Made by a program: the position numbers and the translations under genes
The notes under the pieces: model-generated
What the model saw: only the letters and a program-made list of their open reading frames with translations
Databases searched by the model: none
What the model was told of the DNA's origin: nothing
Shown: positions 46,276 to 55,955 of the stretch, in pieces
Numbering within the stretch: position 1 is the first letter of the stretch
Layout: each line of letters opens with the position of its first letter
From: Stenocarpella maydis
Lineage: Eukaryota > Ascomycota > Sordariomycetes > Diaporthales > Diaporthaceae
DNA length: 64,000 nt
Direction: 5' to 3'
Assembly (NCBI GenBank): GCA_002270565.1
Contig: NQMI01000027.1
Location: forward strand, 142,988 to 206,987

Positions 46276-47830
46276 TCCGCTATAAACTAACCCTAAGGGA
46301 CTATATAAGCTAACCAACCTTGCTTAGCTAATTATGAAAATCCACTAGACCTACTAGATAACCTAAAGAACTCAACTAGTTAAAACTTTAAGTACTAAAT
46401 AAGCTACCTATAGGTATATTTTCCTTAAAACCTAATACTTAGCACCTTTGACTAATTAATACTCTTATCTACTATTATACTCTAATTAAAAACCCCTACC
46501 TTACCCTTAGAATATAACCATGCCTCCTATACTACTATCCTACTAGCCTCCTCTATAGAGCTCTTTCATATAGCTTTAATAAATCACCCAACAATCTACA
46601 TATGCTTAGCTTTAGCCTTCTTCTTTTCTATATGATCTAATTTATCTAAGTTTAATAGGCTATAATAGATAGCCTGTAATATCTTCTTATGCTATATATA
46701 CTTCTACTTATATAGATAAAGAAGTTTCTCCTTTAACTCCTTAATCTTATCTTTTAGCTTTTAGTACTAAGCTAAGATATAAAGAAGGTCCCTTGAATTA
46801 TTAAGCTCTAGGATATTATACTTTAATTACTACTATTAGATACATTTAGTATAATAGTTTAAGACCTTCTTTAAAACTTTATAAGACTTAATACCCTATA
46901 CTTTATAAGAAGAATAAGATTGCGTTATAATGGTACCTTATAGGATAGTAAATAATAAAGAATTACATTACTTAACCTTCTTAAAATAATAAGATAACTT
47001 AAAAATATAGGAATCATTAACTCTAGACAATATAATAGATTAGGAAGATATAAACGAGAATATAATAAATAAAGATAGCTTACAAGATTACTTTTAAGAA
47101 TAAAAGAAGCAAAAAGGGAGATAATATTATAAACCAACTTAATAATACCCTAGGGACTCATTTAATAACCCAGGCAATTAAAACTAACTACTATAATACA
47201 ACCCTATAAGCACTTAACAGCAGAATCAATATCATGCGCCTAGGCTAGGGTTAGGGTCCAGCTTATAACACTCAGTTACAAGCCATATAAGCTAGCTTAA
47301 TAAAGGATCCTTTAAGCCTCATACTACGGCTTAAAGGCTCATCTTATAAGCTAGCAAGTTACTAAAGAGTCAGAATATATATATAGATATAGTTATCACT
47401 ATAGTAAATAGCTTTTATAAAATAAACTCTTTAGTTATTAATTTAAATATCTAGTCCTACTAATTAAATAGTCTTATAGCATCTAATTATACACTCTTTA
47501 TAAATAGTATCTTTATATACCATCAATTAATTAAGTATTACCTTTATGCCGCTCTATTAATATAAACCCTATAAGTTACTTATTAAACCCTATAAAGGTT
47601 TAATATAATCATTATAAAGTAGCGATTATTAATTATAAATAGGCACTATAGCTATATAACGGTTAATTTCATTTAGAAGTACTTCTTAAATTATATATAT
47701 ATACTTTTCTTGCTAGCATATACCTCCCATATGCTTTAGCCTCTTAATATTAAGGTCTTTATACCGCTTAAAGCGTCCTTTAGGAAGCACTTATATACTC
47801 TAGGGCAATTCAAGTCTTTAATTATAATAA
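46276..47830. other. extremely AT-rich degenerate repeat DNA
   Basis: No open frame over about 70 codons; composition by eye well over 70% A+T. A coiled-coil-like Lys/Leu text is visible on the minus strand at about 46640-46770 but is too eroded to name. Consistent with RIP-mutated retroelement sequence. Confidence 0.6.
47360..47490 (-). repeat. LTR-like inverted repeat, more mutated copy
   Basis: The reverse complement matches 48755-48870 over about 115-125 bp (shared ATAAAAGCTAT and TATTCTGACTCTT blocks). This copy carries T or A where the other has C or G. Confidence 0.65.
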
Positions 47831-47880
47831 TAAGGTAATTGTTAAACGGAACCGCTCAGCAGGGCGTTGGTACTCCGTGC

Positions 47881-47953
47881 AAGGAGTTATCCTAGACTTC
47901 GTTGTAAGGAGTTACCCTAGACTTTCTAGCAAGGAGTTACCCTAGACTTGCGA
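47881..47953 (+). repeat. three tandem 25-bp AAGGAGTTACCCTAGACTT repeats
   Basis: Three copies of a unit of about 25 bp with core AAGGAGTTAYCCTAGACTT, at 47881, about 47907 and 47932. Two of them recur after the N at 48213. Confidence 0.85.
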
Positions 47954-48212
47954 GTCAGGCGATTTTCGCTAAGTACGCCCAGTGCGTGCGCGACGCAAGA
48001 TGAGTTTGGTGGCCGTGAGTCGATTATTTTGGCCTGCATTTGCACCTTAATTCAGACCTCTGCATTACCCTTATTTCTTACCCAAAAAGTATATAACTTG
48101 ATGCATTAGATAGCTTGATTTCTGAAGTTTGTATGTACTTAATTTGGGCATTGCCAGGGCTATGGTTGGCTGGTGGCTTGGAACCAAAGATGGTGTGTTG
48201 GAAGGGCGAATT
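47891..48212 (+). repeat. 322-bp direct repeat, copy 1
   Basis: Starts CCTAGACTTCGTTGTAAGG and ends GGAAGGGCGAATT. It is nearly identical to 48214-48535, with about four transition differences around the TATATAACTT segment. Confidence 0.92.
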
Positions 48213-48213
48213 N
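48213..48213. other. single ambiguous base N at the junction of two direct repeats
   Basis: The only N in the window. It falls exactly between two 322-bp near-identical copies, suggesting an assembly join or collapsed/expanded repeat. Confidence 0.95.
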
Positions 48214-48535
48214 CCTAGACTTCGTTGTAAGGAGTTACCCTAGACTTTCTAGCAAGGAGTTACCCTAGACTTGCGAGTCAGGCGATTTTCGCTAAGTACG
48301 CCCAGTGCGTGCGCGACGCAAGATGAGTTTGGTGGCCGTGAGTCGATTATTTTGGCCTGCATTTGCACCTTAATTCAGACCTCTGCATTACCCTTATTTC
48401 TTACCCAAAAGGTATATAACTTAGTGCATTAGATAGCCTGATTTCTGAAGTTTGTATGTACTTAATTTGGGCATTGCCAGGGCTATGGTTGGCTGGTGGC
48501 TTGGAACCAAAGATGGTGTGTTGGAAGGGCGAATT
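48214..48535 (+). repeat. 322-bp direct repeat, copy 2
   Basis: Second copy of 47891-48212. It is followed directly by a promoter-like segment. Confidence 0.92.
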
Positions 48536-48722
48536 TTCCGGCATTTGCAAATTTGCACCAGAGCCTACCGCAGCGTGCCCAGGGGTGAGACGACGTCGGA
48601 GGGTATATAAGGAGGGCTTACAGAAGCCCAACTTGATTCAATACAAAGTTGTCCAGACCATTGTCAATCGTCCGAATTCGCCTCAGAGCACCACACTGCA
48701 ACCCTGCCGAAACACACGCTGA
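48536..48722 (+). promoter_or_regulatory. LTR-like promoter segment with TATA box
   Basis: Normal-GC DNA inside the AT-rich island. GGGTATATAAGGAGGG at about 48600 is a strong TATA box, followed about 55-60 bp on by pyrimidine- and A/C-rich DNA typical of fungal LTR U3/R. It suggests a young retroelement LTR that has escaped RIP. Confidence 0.5.
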
Positions 48723-48754
48723 ACTGAATGCTATTCTATAGCACAAATTCATCA

Positions 48755-48870
48755 GACTAGCTATAAGGCTATCTAATACTAAGGTTGAATACTTAGATTA
48801 ATGACTAAAAAGTCTATCCTATAAAAGCTATCTATTATAGTAATAACCATATCCTTATATATTCTGACTC
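48755..48870 (+). repeat. LTR-like inverted repeat, less mutated copy
   Basis: Inverted partner of 47360-47490. It keeps C in several TC/TT differences. Confidence 0.65.
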
Positions 48871-49140
48871 TTCATCCATCCTTGGTGATAGACCGCATGG
48901 ACCGTCCATCAACTCATACGGTCCAGCCTTACAGTCGCCTAGACCGCCCATCGGTCCCATCAGTCCACCCTAGTTAGTGGGTCCTTAACCCTAACTCTAA
49001 TAAGGTGGCATCACTAATTGGATCAGGCGGGACGCCCTTTTTGGGAGCCGTTTCCCGACCTGCGGGGTTGTCTTCTGCGGTAGTCAGCCGCCAACACCGA
49101 GTGGTTCATAACAGTTATAATTAACTCAAATGTAGCTTTC

Positions 49141-49266
49141 GCTAATATTGAGGCTATTTATAGGGTAAAAATTGAAGCTAGTAAGGTATCCCCTAATAGC
49201 AATGATTCTGATGATTCCTTAATACTAACGGAAGAGGTATTGGGAATTATTGTAGCGGCTAATTGA
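49141..49266 (+). pseudogene. transposase C-terminal fragment
   Basis: Open plus-strand frame ending in TGA at 49264: ANIEAIYRVKIEASKVSPNS, then NDSDDSLILTEEVLGIIVAA. It lies 30 bp inside the right TIR, where Fot1-like transposases end. Assignment rests on position and tail-like composition. Confidence 0.5.
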
Positions 49267-49297
49267 GGGTGGGAATAGCTTTAATAGTTAACGAGGA

Positions 49298-49342
49298 GGG
49301 TGGCACAGATCAGGGGGGGGCCCAAATGTGGGCCACCCACGT
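49298..49342 (-). repeat. right terminal inverted repeat
   Basis: Complement of the left TIR; ends CCACCCACGT followed by the TA duplication. Confidence 0.9.
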
Positions 49343-49994
49343 TACCTGAGTAAAGTTGTCCAGGAGTCCATCAATACCAGAGAGGCCGCGAACTTACGAT
49401 GTTGTTGTCGTTGTTGCTGAACTATGGCACTATGTTAATAAAGCTCAAGGTACTAGCCATAAGGCAATATAATGGTGAAGAGAACCGCAACAAAATTGAG
49501 AACTTACAGGCATTGTTTGTGTCTGTCTATAGAAAATGGCTAAACTCTGACAACAGAAATCATCTAGTTACCAAGGGATCACTTACGAGAATTTTTTTTG
49601 GAGGTGTCTGCAATCAAAGTTAGCTACCTAATATGCACATGTCTTCGCGCAAGATATAGCTTACGGGCAGTATTCAATCAATCGACGAAGACTATCAATA
49701 ACCAGGTCAGCATATCTTAAATAATATATAATGCACTTGGGAGTATTCCTACAACAGTGGGGTTTGATGAGAGCGAATGTTGCTACCAAGAGGAAGAGAA
49801 GCAAAGAGCCGGCACTGCACAGCACTGAAGTCATGCTGCAGATCCCCTATCTTCTGGTCGAGCCTTCCAACGAAACACTCCTTTCTGTCGACTACATACG
49901 TAATTAGCGCAAAAACATCGCAAACCTGACACTCTTCTCCAAAAGCAACGTAGCGATTGAATGAACGGATCCCAAAATCGAGCCCGAATTGCAC

Positions 49995-50817
49995 CTTAAG
50001 TTAGTTTGCGGTTCCACGATGGTATAGGTACCTAGGTAGAGTGACTCGCATACTAGAGCTGTGAACTTCCTCTCCACCCACCCAGGTGCCACTGCCCAGA
50101 CAATCCTGAATGTAATGAGCAAAGGAAGGTTCGTCCATATACGAGTTCGCGCAAAGTTGGCCGAATTCGAGGAAGGAGGAAGCGACGTTGGGTGTGAATA
50201 GGCGGTTGGCTCGCAGGAGGGCGGGCGGGCGTGGTGATGTAAACCCTCAGGCTGAAGCTCCCGGAGCGTAGACCATGAGCCAGGACTCTGTTAAGGTCGC
50301 ACCCAAGGGGCCCGGTTCATAGCACCATTCTGCACATTCGAAAACCAGAAGCCTGTTGCCCGGCTGCGAAAATAGGTATCCTCAATGCTGGCCTGACTTC
50401 CAAGGTTGCTTTTTGCTGCTCCATGTGTGGTCAAGTGGTCCACTCACTTGCTAGTACTTCCGATGGCTTCCTAGAGCCTGCGTCTACTCTTCCTGGCGAC
50501 CTAGGTATTGCAAGCACCGATATACTATTCTGCGCAATTTCCGTGACGAAGTGGTTCATGGGCTCGCCCCCAATTCCGAGCAGGGCCACATTTGCCTTTG
50601 TATAGAGAAATCGACTTTTGGCGATTATTTTGCAAATTGTTTTCCCCAACTGCACATCCAGCAAAAAACTCAATACATAGGCCACGAGGGCTACAACCGC
50701 TGCAATCACCGCGGCGTCTATAGCGTCGTCGACAGTGCCCAGGACAGCAGTGTCGGTGGCAATGGTTCGGGGGTTCCCGGCCGTGGCAGCAGTCTCTTCG
50801 GTTTTTTGAGCCACCAT
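49995..50817 (-). pseudogene. probable 5' exons of the microexon gene, frame-damaged
   Basis: On the minus strand an open stretch at 50448-50817 encodes MVAQKTEETAATAGNPRTIA and a predicted membrane helix (AAVIAAVVALVAYVLSFLL), ending at a GTGAGT donor. After an 84-bp intron-like gap with acceptor TTTTCGCAG (exon from 50363 downward) comes GNRLLVFECAEWCYEPGPLG, ATLTESWLMVYAPGASA, one TGA, then NRLFTPNVASSFLEFGQLCA and NSYMDEPSFAHYIQDCLGSG. Frames do not join perfectly at two points, so the exact model is uncertain. The text looks like real protein and leads into the exon at 49753-49994. A family of fungal membrane-associated proteins with an AAVxAxVALxAxxxxF helix near the N-terminus is known to me only as uncharacterised. 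Confidence 0.45.
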
Positions 50818-50944
50818 TGCCCTGGCAACATTGATGTGGGCTGTTTTCGACCATCTTGCTGGGTTCTGGGCTTGTTCTTCTCAGCTCGTCTGGTTGGGAT
50901 AATGTTGCAGCTGCACCCAAGACATGCTTGGAGGTATTCAGCAC

Positions 50945-51369
50945 ACTAGTGACTACAGTCCGTACCAGTTGGGCGCGAGAGATTTACATAGTAGGCAGCA
51001 GGTGACTGTCTGGCAGTTGAAAAGTTACCACAGGCCCTGCTAGCCAGGTATTATTGTGGACCTACGAGGCTGCCAGTGAGGCACGGCAGACAGAACTAAG
51101 CACGAAAGCGGAAGCTTGAGCCACATCACAGGCGCTATTTGCGCCCCGGCACCCCGACCGCTTTCCAGCAAGGACTGCGGCAAAGATATCAAAGAAATTA
51201 AGGTATAACAAGCACTTTATATAATTATAAACACTTAAAGACTAGTTAAGCATTTAGCAACAAAAATAAGAGTGACATTAATAAATTTTAGAATATAATA
51301 ACAATTAGGAAAATAATAATATCCAGTTCTGCATAATAAGAAGGCTATCAAGAGCAAAACAATCATTCC
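50945..51369. other. intergenic, AT-rich towards the tRNA
   Basis: 51190-51350 is strongly AT-rich, a possible mutated retroelement remnant next to the tRNA. No gene. Confidence 0.4.
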
Positions 51370-51440
51370 TCGGATACGGGGAATCGAACCCCGGGCTGGT
51401 GAGTGAGAGTCACCGATGTTAGCCACTACACCATATCCGA
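51370..51440 (-). tRNA. tRNA-Glu (CTC)
   Basis: 71-nt cloverleaf on the minus strand. The acceptor stem is TCGGATA/TATCCGA (7 bp), the anticodon stem GGTGA/TCACC, and the loop CTCTCAC with anticodon CTC. The T-arm has the B-box GGTTCGATTCC and the D-arm region TGGTGTAGTGGCTAA matches box A. No intron. It sits at the right edge of the AT-rich island, a common landing place for retroelements. Confidence 0.93.
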
Positions 51441-52318
51441 CCATGAGGTGTGAAATTCTTAAGAGAGGCCCGGTGCGGGACCAAGGATTATCTCTAGATA
51501 TAACAAAAGAGAAGTCTACCTTAAGAGTTTGTCTATGGGTTATAGTACTGCGGCGATCTTTAGCCTCTCAGTTGCCTTCAGCTTTTTCTATCTCTTTAGA
51601 GTTTTTCAATCTAGCCCTTCAGAACGCAACAGCTCTTAATGTTTGTGGCCAGTCTCGCAATGTTTGGCACGTTTATATTGATATCATTCCTTCTCAAAGA
51701 TGGAAAAAGGGTAAATAGTGGACTATGATTATATATTTCCATACCCATGGTTCGTCATATCTTTAATCGGAATCTGCTATCGCCAATATCGGGAGAACGA
51801 GCCCAGAAGACGGTATTGTTCAGCTCTCAGTATTATTTGAGCGGAGAAGATTGTATACAGCTTGACACCAACGGGCCGCAAAGAGCAGGCAAGGATGACC
51901 CTAACCCTTGGTTTATACCTGACGCTATAGCGGGTTTTCCATGATACTGTCGTCGATCTTCACACCTTCACCAAAGTTCCTGCATGTTTGAGCACGGCTT
52001 CATTGTAGACCGGATTCGTCCAGGTCGATCCCATCGGTGAGTGCAAATAATTTTCAGTCTGTCCAGGCAACGGTACCATATGTCTTGGCATTCTCGCTCA
52101 GCCTTGATGAACTTTCACCTCATCATAGACTGACTCATTGCTAGTTCATACAGTCTCGGCCTCGCAAGAACATACCGCGTGGGCTGAACATCATCCTCCG
52201 TTCACGAGATCTGGATTCCGAAGGTTCTCGATATCGCCACGCAGCACCACCAGAAGGGAACCCAGTCAACTTAACACCACCATTTGGCCCGACGCCCACA
52301 AGCCAGAGCTCGCAAGAC
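51441..52318. other. intergenic
   Basis: AT-balanced DNA without a recognisable gene; an open frame running over the tRNA to 51718 has no domain. The last 150 bp form the CAF16 promoter. Confidence 0.4.
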
Positions 52319-53155
52319 ATGGCCAAATCACCGTCCATCGAGGTGAACAAGCTCACCTACTCGTTCGCCGACTCCTCCCTCGGCGTGCACGACGTCACCC
52401 TCTCACTCCCCCCGCGCTCGCGCACGCTTCTCATCGGCGCCAACGGCGCAGGCAAGACGACGCTCCTGCGCCTCCTGGCGGGCAAGCGGCTCGCGCCGTC
52501 GGGCGCCATCAGCATCTCGGGCGTGGACCCATTCAAGGACGGGCTCGAGGGCGTGACGTACCTGGGGCTGGAGTGGGTGCTGAACCCGATCGTGCGGACC
52601 GATATCGGGGTGGTCGAGCTGCTCCGGTCCGTCGGCGGCGACGCGTACCCTGCGCGGCGCGACGAGCTCGTCCGCGTCCTGGACATTGACGAGTCGTGGC
52701 GCATGAGCGCCGTCAGCGACGGCGAGAGGCGCCGCGTGCAGCTGGCCATGGGCCTGGTGCGGCCCTGGACGGTGCTCCTGCTCGACGAGATCACGGTGGA
52801 CCTGGACGTGCTGTCGCGGGCAGAGTTCCTGGCGTGGCTCAAGGCCGAGACCGAGGCCCGCGAGTGCACCATCGTCTATGCGACGCACATCCTCGACAAC
52901 CTCGCGGGCTGGCCGACGCATCTCGTGCACATGCACCTCGGCCAAGTGAGGGAGTGGGACACCACCGACAAGTTCCTCAGCAGGCTGGGAGGGGACACGG
53001 GCAACTCGCGCCTCGGCGAGCTGGTGCTGGGCTGGCTGAGAGAAGACCTCAGGGATAGGGGGCCGCGGACCCACAACCGCCGCGGCCCGGAGGGCAGGAC
53101 GTATGGGATGGGCGGTGCCCAGCTGGGCGGGTACGGGTTGGAGGCCAAGAAGTAG
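52319..53155 (+). CDS. CAF16: CAF16-like soluble ABC ATPase (CCR4-NOT associated)
   Basis: Intronless, 278 residues. Single ABC nucleotide-binding domain without membrane segments: Walker A GANGAGKT (residues 40-47), signature VSDGERRRVQ (132-141, SDGE in place of SGGQ as in Caf16 homologs), Walker B VLLLDE (152-157), D-loop TVDLDVLSR and H-loop YATHILD. The motif LGLEWVLNPIVRTDIGVVEL and the Arg/Gly-rich C-terminus match the fungal Caf16 family. Known role: yeast Caf16 is a non-transport ABC protein associated with CCR4-NOT and mediator components. The start ATG at 52319 is the first in frame with the domain. Confidence 0.9.
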   Translation: MAKSPSIEVNKLTYSFADSSLGVHDVTLSLPPRSRTLLIGANGAGKTTLLRLLAGKRLAPSGAISISGVDPFKDGLEGVTYLGLEWVLNPIVRTDIGVVELLRSVGGDAYPARRDELVRVLDIDESWRMSAVSDGERRRVQLAMGLVRPWTVLLLDEITVDLDVLSRAEFLAWLKAETEARECTIVYATHILDNLAGWPTHLVHMHLGQVREWDTTDKFLSRLGGDTGNSRLGELVLGWLREDLRDRGPRTHNRRGPEGRTYGMGGAQLGGYGLEAKK

Positions 53156-53681
53156 AGATATGAGAAGGTTGGGAAGACGGAGTATCTGTTCTAGAGCGGT
53201 GAGGGCGGTCCCAGGTCGGGACGGCTGTTGATCCAAGCAGACCATGTTACGCGGAGTTCAACGATTTGAACGGCATTTTGGCACAGTTTTTTTGGTTTTT
53301 TTTTTGTTCTTCCTTTCTTTTTTCCACGAGGGGCATCATCACGAAGCGCATTTAACATGGCGTTCGTAGAAATGATATTGGGATGCCTTTCAACATAAAA
53401 GTGCAAACAAGGGGAAGAAGGGGTAGGTTTCAACAATGGATGGTCTTCTGTCGAGGCCATACAGGTGAAATAGGCGTTGCGGTTGTATGTCCAGACGGTA
53501 TATACCCCTCATCGGGTGAGAAGAAATGTGGTGTACTTTTAACATGTACACGTGGTATTTGCATTTCAGATCGGTTCAGATATATGTGACAATGGACTGA
53601 CTCATCCGACACGGTGATTTCGGTTCGTCGCCTTCACTCATAAACCCCTCATGCCCGCTAGTCGATGGGCTGGGCGCCACA
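53156..53681. other. convergent intergenic region
   Basis: 3' flanks of two convergent genes. T-rich tract at 53287-53323. Nothing else. Confidence 0.5.
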
Positions 53682-55955
53682 TCAAGCCTTGGCCTTCGCC
53701 TCCAAGAGGTTCCGCATCGTACTGTACATCAGCTCGGGAATACCCCCAAACCCGTCCTCCTCCAGGTATCTCAGAACGCCCAGCCGGTAGTCCTGCCACG
53801 CCAGCTCGAGCCCGCCCTTGCGCGCGAGCTGGCCCAGGCTCCTGGACGTCACCGGCCCGGCGTGGCGGGCGTGCAGCTCGACATCCTCGTCCTCCTTCTC
53901 CTCGAGCCGGCGCAGGTGTGACGCGGCCTGCAGGCACAGCAGCGGGCTGTAGCTCATGGTGAAGAGCGAAGCGAGGGTCATGTCGCCGGCGCCCGAGAGC
54001 CCGGCCACATACGTGGATAGGGCGGCGGCAGGCGCTGGGGACACAGCGCAGCCCTTGGCATGGGCATCCCGTGTTGCAAACGCCTTACCCCGCCAGATGC
54101 AGTTGCAGATGTCCATCAGGAACCCGTTGAACGTGTTGACCTGGGCCTTGTCGTATTGAGGGCCTAGCGCCTTGGCTGCGTTGGCTATGTATGTCGCGAA
54201 CGCCTGCTTGTAGGTGGCCAGCAAGGCGCAGAGCCTCGACGCTGCGGCAAGCGACGTGGTGAATTGCAGCGTGTATACGAGCGACACCGGCGGGATGATG
54301 ATCCGAAGGGACCGGAGGAGCGTCTCGTTGGAGTAGAGATGCGCGGCACGCTCGTAAAAGTCGAGGACCTTGAGCGCCGTGTACTCCGTGGGCGAGGTCT
54401 GCAGGACCGTCAGGCAGAGCTGGTTGACGTGTGAGATGAGCCGGTCTACGGACTCTGCCGCGTGCTCTGGGATGCCTGTCTCGTTGGCTAGGAGGATGAC
54501 GTTCCAGCGGCGGAGCAGGTTGGTGTATAGTTCTAGGAGGTCCAGTTGTGACGAAGCGGACCCGTCCAGTGCTGCCGTCTGTAGCGTGGATGCCATGGCG
54601 GAGAAGTCTGTGATTTTTTTCAGTACACGTTTTGCTCCAGTCGCAAATGGTCGTGTGGCGGTTACCGTCAGGTTTCATCAGTGGGGCGCAGGCGAGAATA
54701 TCGTGGATCCGAGTACTAGCTTTCAAATGTAGACGCAATTCTACTAGCTTGATAAGGCCAGTGAAGAAGGGCGAGATATCCTACAGCAATATTAGTTTCA
54801 GCTGACCAGGGTCACGGAAATGTTGCTGACCCTTGTAGTCCGAGAATACTCAAGAATGACCCTAAGCGTCTCTTCCATGGTCCGATCGTCTGCCTCGCCA
54901 CTCAGGATCTCTGCGAGTTGTACATCCATCCAAGCTGACGCTCTCTTGAGATCCAGGTCGGGCCTGAGCATCATGAACTTCTGGAGGAGCGGATCAACCA
55001 GAACTGCGACGAGGTGGTCTGGCAGCTCGACCTTCTCCAGGCTCGCAGCCAAGCTTTCTGCACTGTCAATCTCCTCGAGCGTGATTGACTTCTCATGCGC
55101 ATTAGACGTCTGTACAGGCGGAACTCCACCTTGTCCGGCCGTCTTTGAGCCGGAGAAGAGTTGTTGGTTTGTCTTGAAGCCGTCCCTGGGACCTTGGAGA
55201 CTGCTCTGCTGTTGGTCACGGTGCATCTTCTGTACAACGGAAAGCCTCTCCCGCCACTCTGGGTCGGGCAGTTTGAAAGCGCTGCCATTCGCCATGTTGC
55301 CGACGATGATCTCAGGGTAGTAATTTCTATAGACCCGGAGCAGGCCATGCAAGTGCCGGTCTTTAGCAGCCTGCCTGGACAGGTTCAGCAGAGCCTGTAT
55401 TCGGTAGTGCTGAACATGTTTGCGCCTCGTGATGATGGCCAGGATATGGAATATCTGAGGCCTAGTGGCAGAGACATCCAAGAGATTGAACAAAACACTG
55501 TATGCCCTGGATAGCACGGTCTGGGCCTTGGGTTCGAGGACATGATATATCTGGATGACCCAGCTCAGGAGGGCGCTTTGGAGAGTCAGGGACGGCCTTA
55601 TCTCGCCGAGACCGAGGGAGCCGATGACTTTAAGGATGACGTCTTCGGATACCTTGCGGACGGGATAGAGGTTCCTGATGATGGAATTGAGGCTGGCCTG
55701 GTCAAGGTGAGTGGGCGACACAATCAGGTTGATGAGGTCGAGTAACTCGTCCGGAAGGACGCCTTGGGTGTAGACGACAGAAGCCAACTCTGCCACCTTG
55801 GGCTTGACATCGATGACGCGCCTCTTCGCAGGCACCTTGGAAGCTGTGAAATATTGTCAGTACCGTCCGTGTTGCCTCATATCACGGTCGAGGCACGTAC
55901 CTTCAACGACCTCATCGACCAGTGTACGGGTCCTGGACTTGTATTCTGCATCCAT
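53682..55955 (-). CDS. inner kinetochore protein CENP-I / Mis6
   Basis: Four minus-strand exons, 55901-55955, 54831-55843, 54666-54780 and 53682-54607, join in frame to 702 residues, close to fission yeast Mis6. The protein starts MDAEYKSRTRTLVDEVVEAS. Family landmarks are YTQGVLPDELLDLINLIVSP, SSLNSIIRNLYPVRK-like text, the YHVLEPKAQTVLSRAYSVLF-NLL segment, ITRRKHVQHYRIQALLNLSR and YRNYYPEIIVG. The third exon gives ISPFFTGLIKLVEFRLHLKA. Known role: constitutive centromere-associated network subunit required for CENP-A loading and chromosome segregation. The C-terminal half (LDLLELYTNLLRRWNVILLA, PPVSLVYTLQFTTSLAAASR) would look like a separate gene if the introns were missed. Confidence 0.9.

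Larger units (their letters stand above)
44645..49342 (+). mobile_element. Fot1/pogo-like Tc1-mariner DNA transposon, heavily mutated, with nested insertions
   Basis: Bounded by inverted repeats beginning ACGTGGGTGGCCCACATTT at the left and its complement at the right, each about 45 bp with a poly-C/poly-G run, and flanked on both sides by TA (44643-44644 and 49343-49344), the Tc1/mariner target duplication. Inside the left end a plus-strand relic shows a Fot1-type transposase N-terminus and inside the right end a transposase-like C-terminus. The middle is filled by retroelement DNA. At 4.7 kb it is much longer than ordinary Fot1 elements (about 2 kb), in keeping with nesting. Confidence 0.85.
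42264..49994 (-). pseudogene. microexon gene: about 28 tiny exons (9-33 nt, mode 21 nt), interrupted by a transposon
   Basis: Minus strand. A larger exon (49753-49994, ending at donor GTAGGAAT) is followed by exons at 49665-49691, 49587-49607, 49508-49526, 49398-49421, then across a transposon at 44615-44635, 44479-44499, 44208-44222, 44065-44088, 43986-44003, 43841-43873 (doubtful), 43767-43793, 43698-43706, 43605-43625, 43529-43546, 43460-43489 (ends ambiguous), 43368-43397, 43288-43308, 43198-43218, 43116-43136, 43038-43058, 42955-42975, 42873-42893, 42795-42812, 42720-42740, 42642-42662, 42561-42584, 42484-42510, 42395-42415 and perhaps a terminal one at 42264-42287. Thirteen are exactly 21 nt. 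Nearly all have GTRNGY-type donors and TAG/CAG acceptors; introns are mostly 50-72 bp. After the 19-nt exon every exon is a whole number of codons starting on a codon boundary, with C/G-ending codons; text is helical and charged (DAYEAKR, AAEIRYA, AEAEKAA, DDLAKLV). A few exons hold TAG, TAA or TGA explainable by C-to-T change. Function unknown. Confidence 0.7.

Noticed and set aside
42955..49691. Alternative reading frame (exons starting at the third codon position) for the whole microexon series
   Set aside because: It avoids most stops, but gives Arg-rich low-complexity text and A-ending codons unlike the organism's genes. The strong CTATAG acceptor of the 19-nt exon shifts into the codon-aligned frame.
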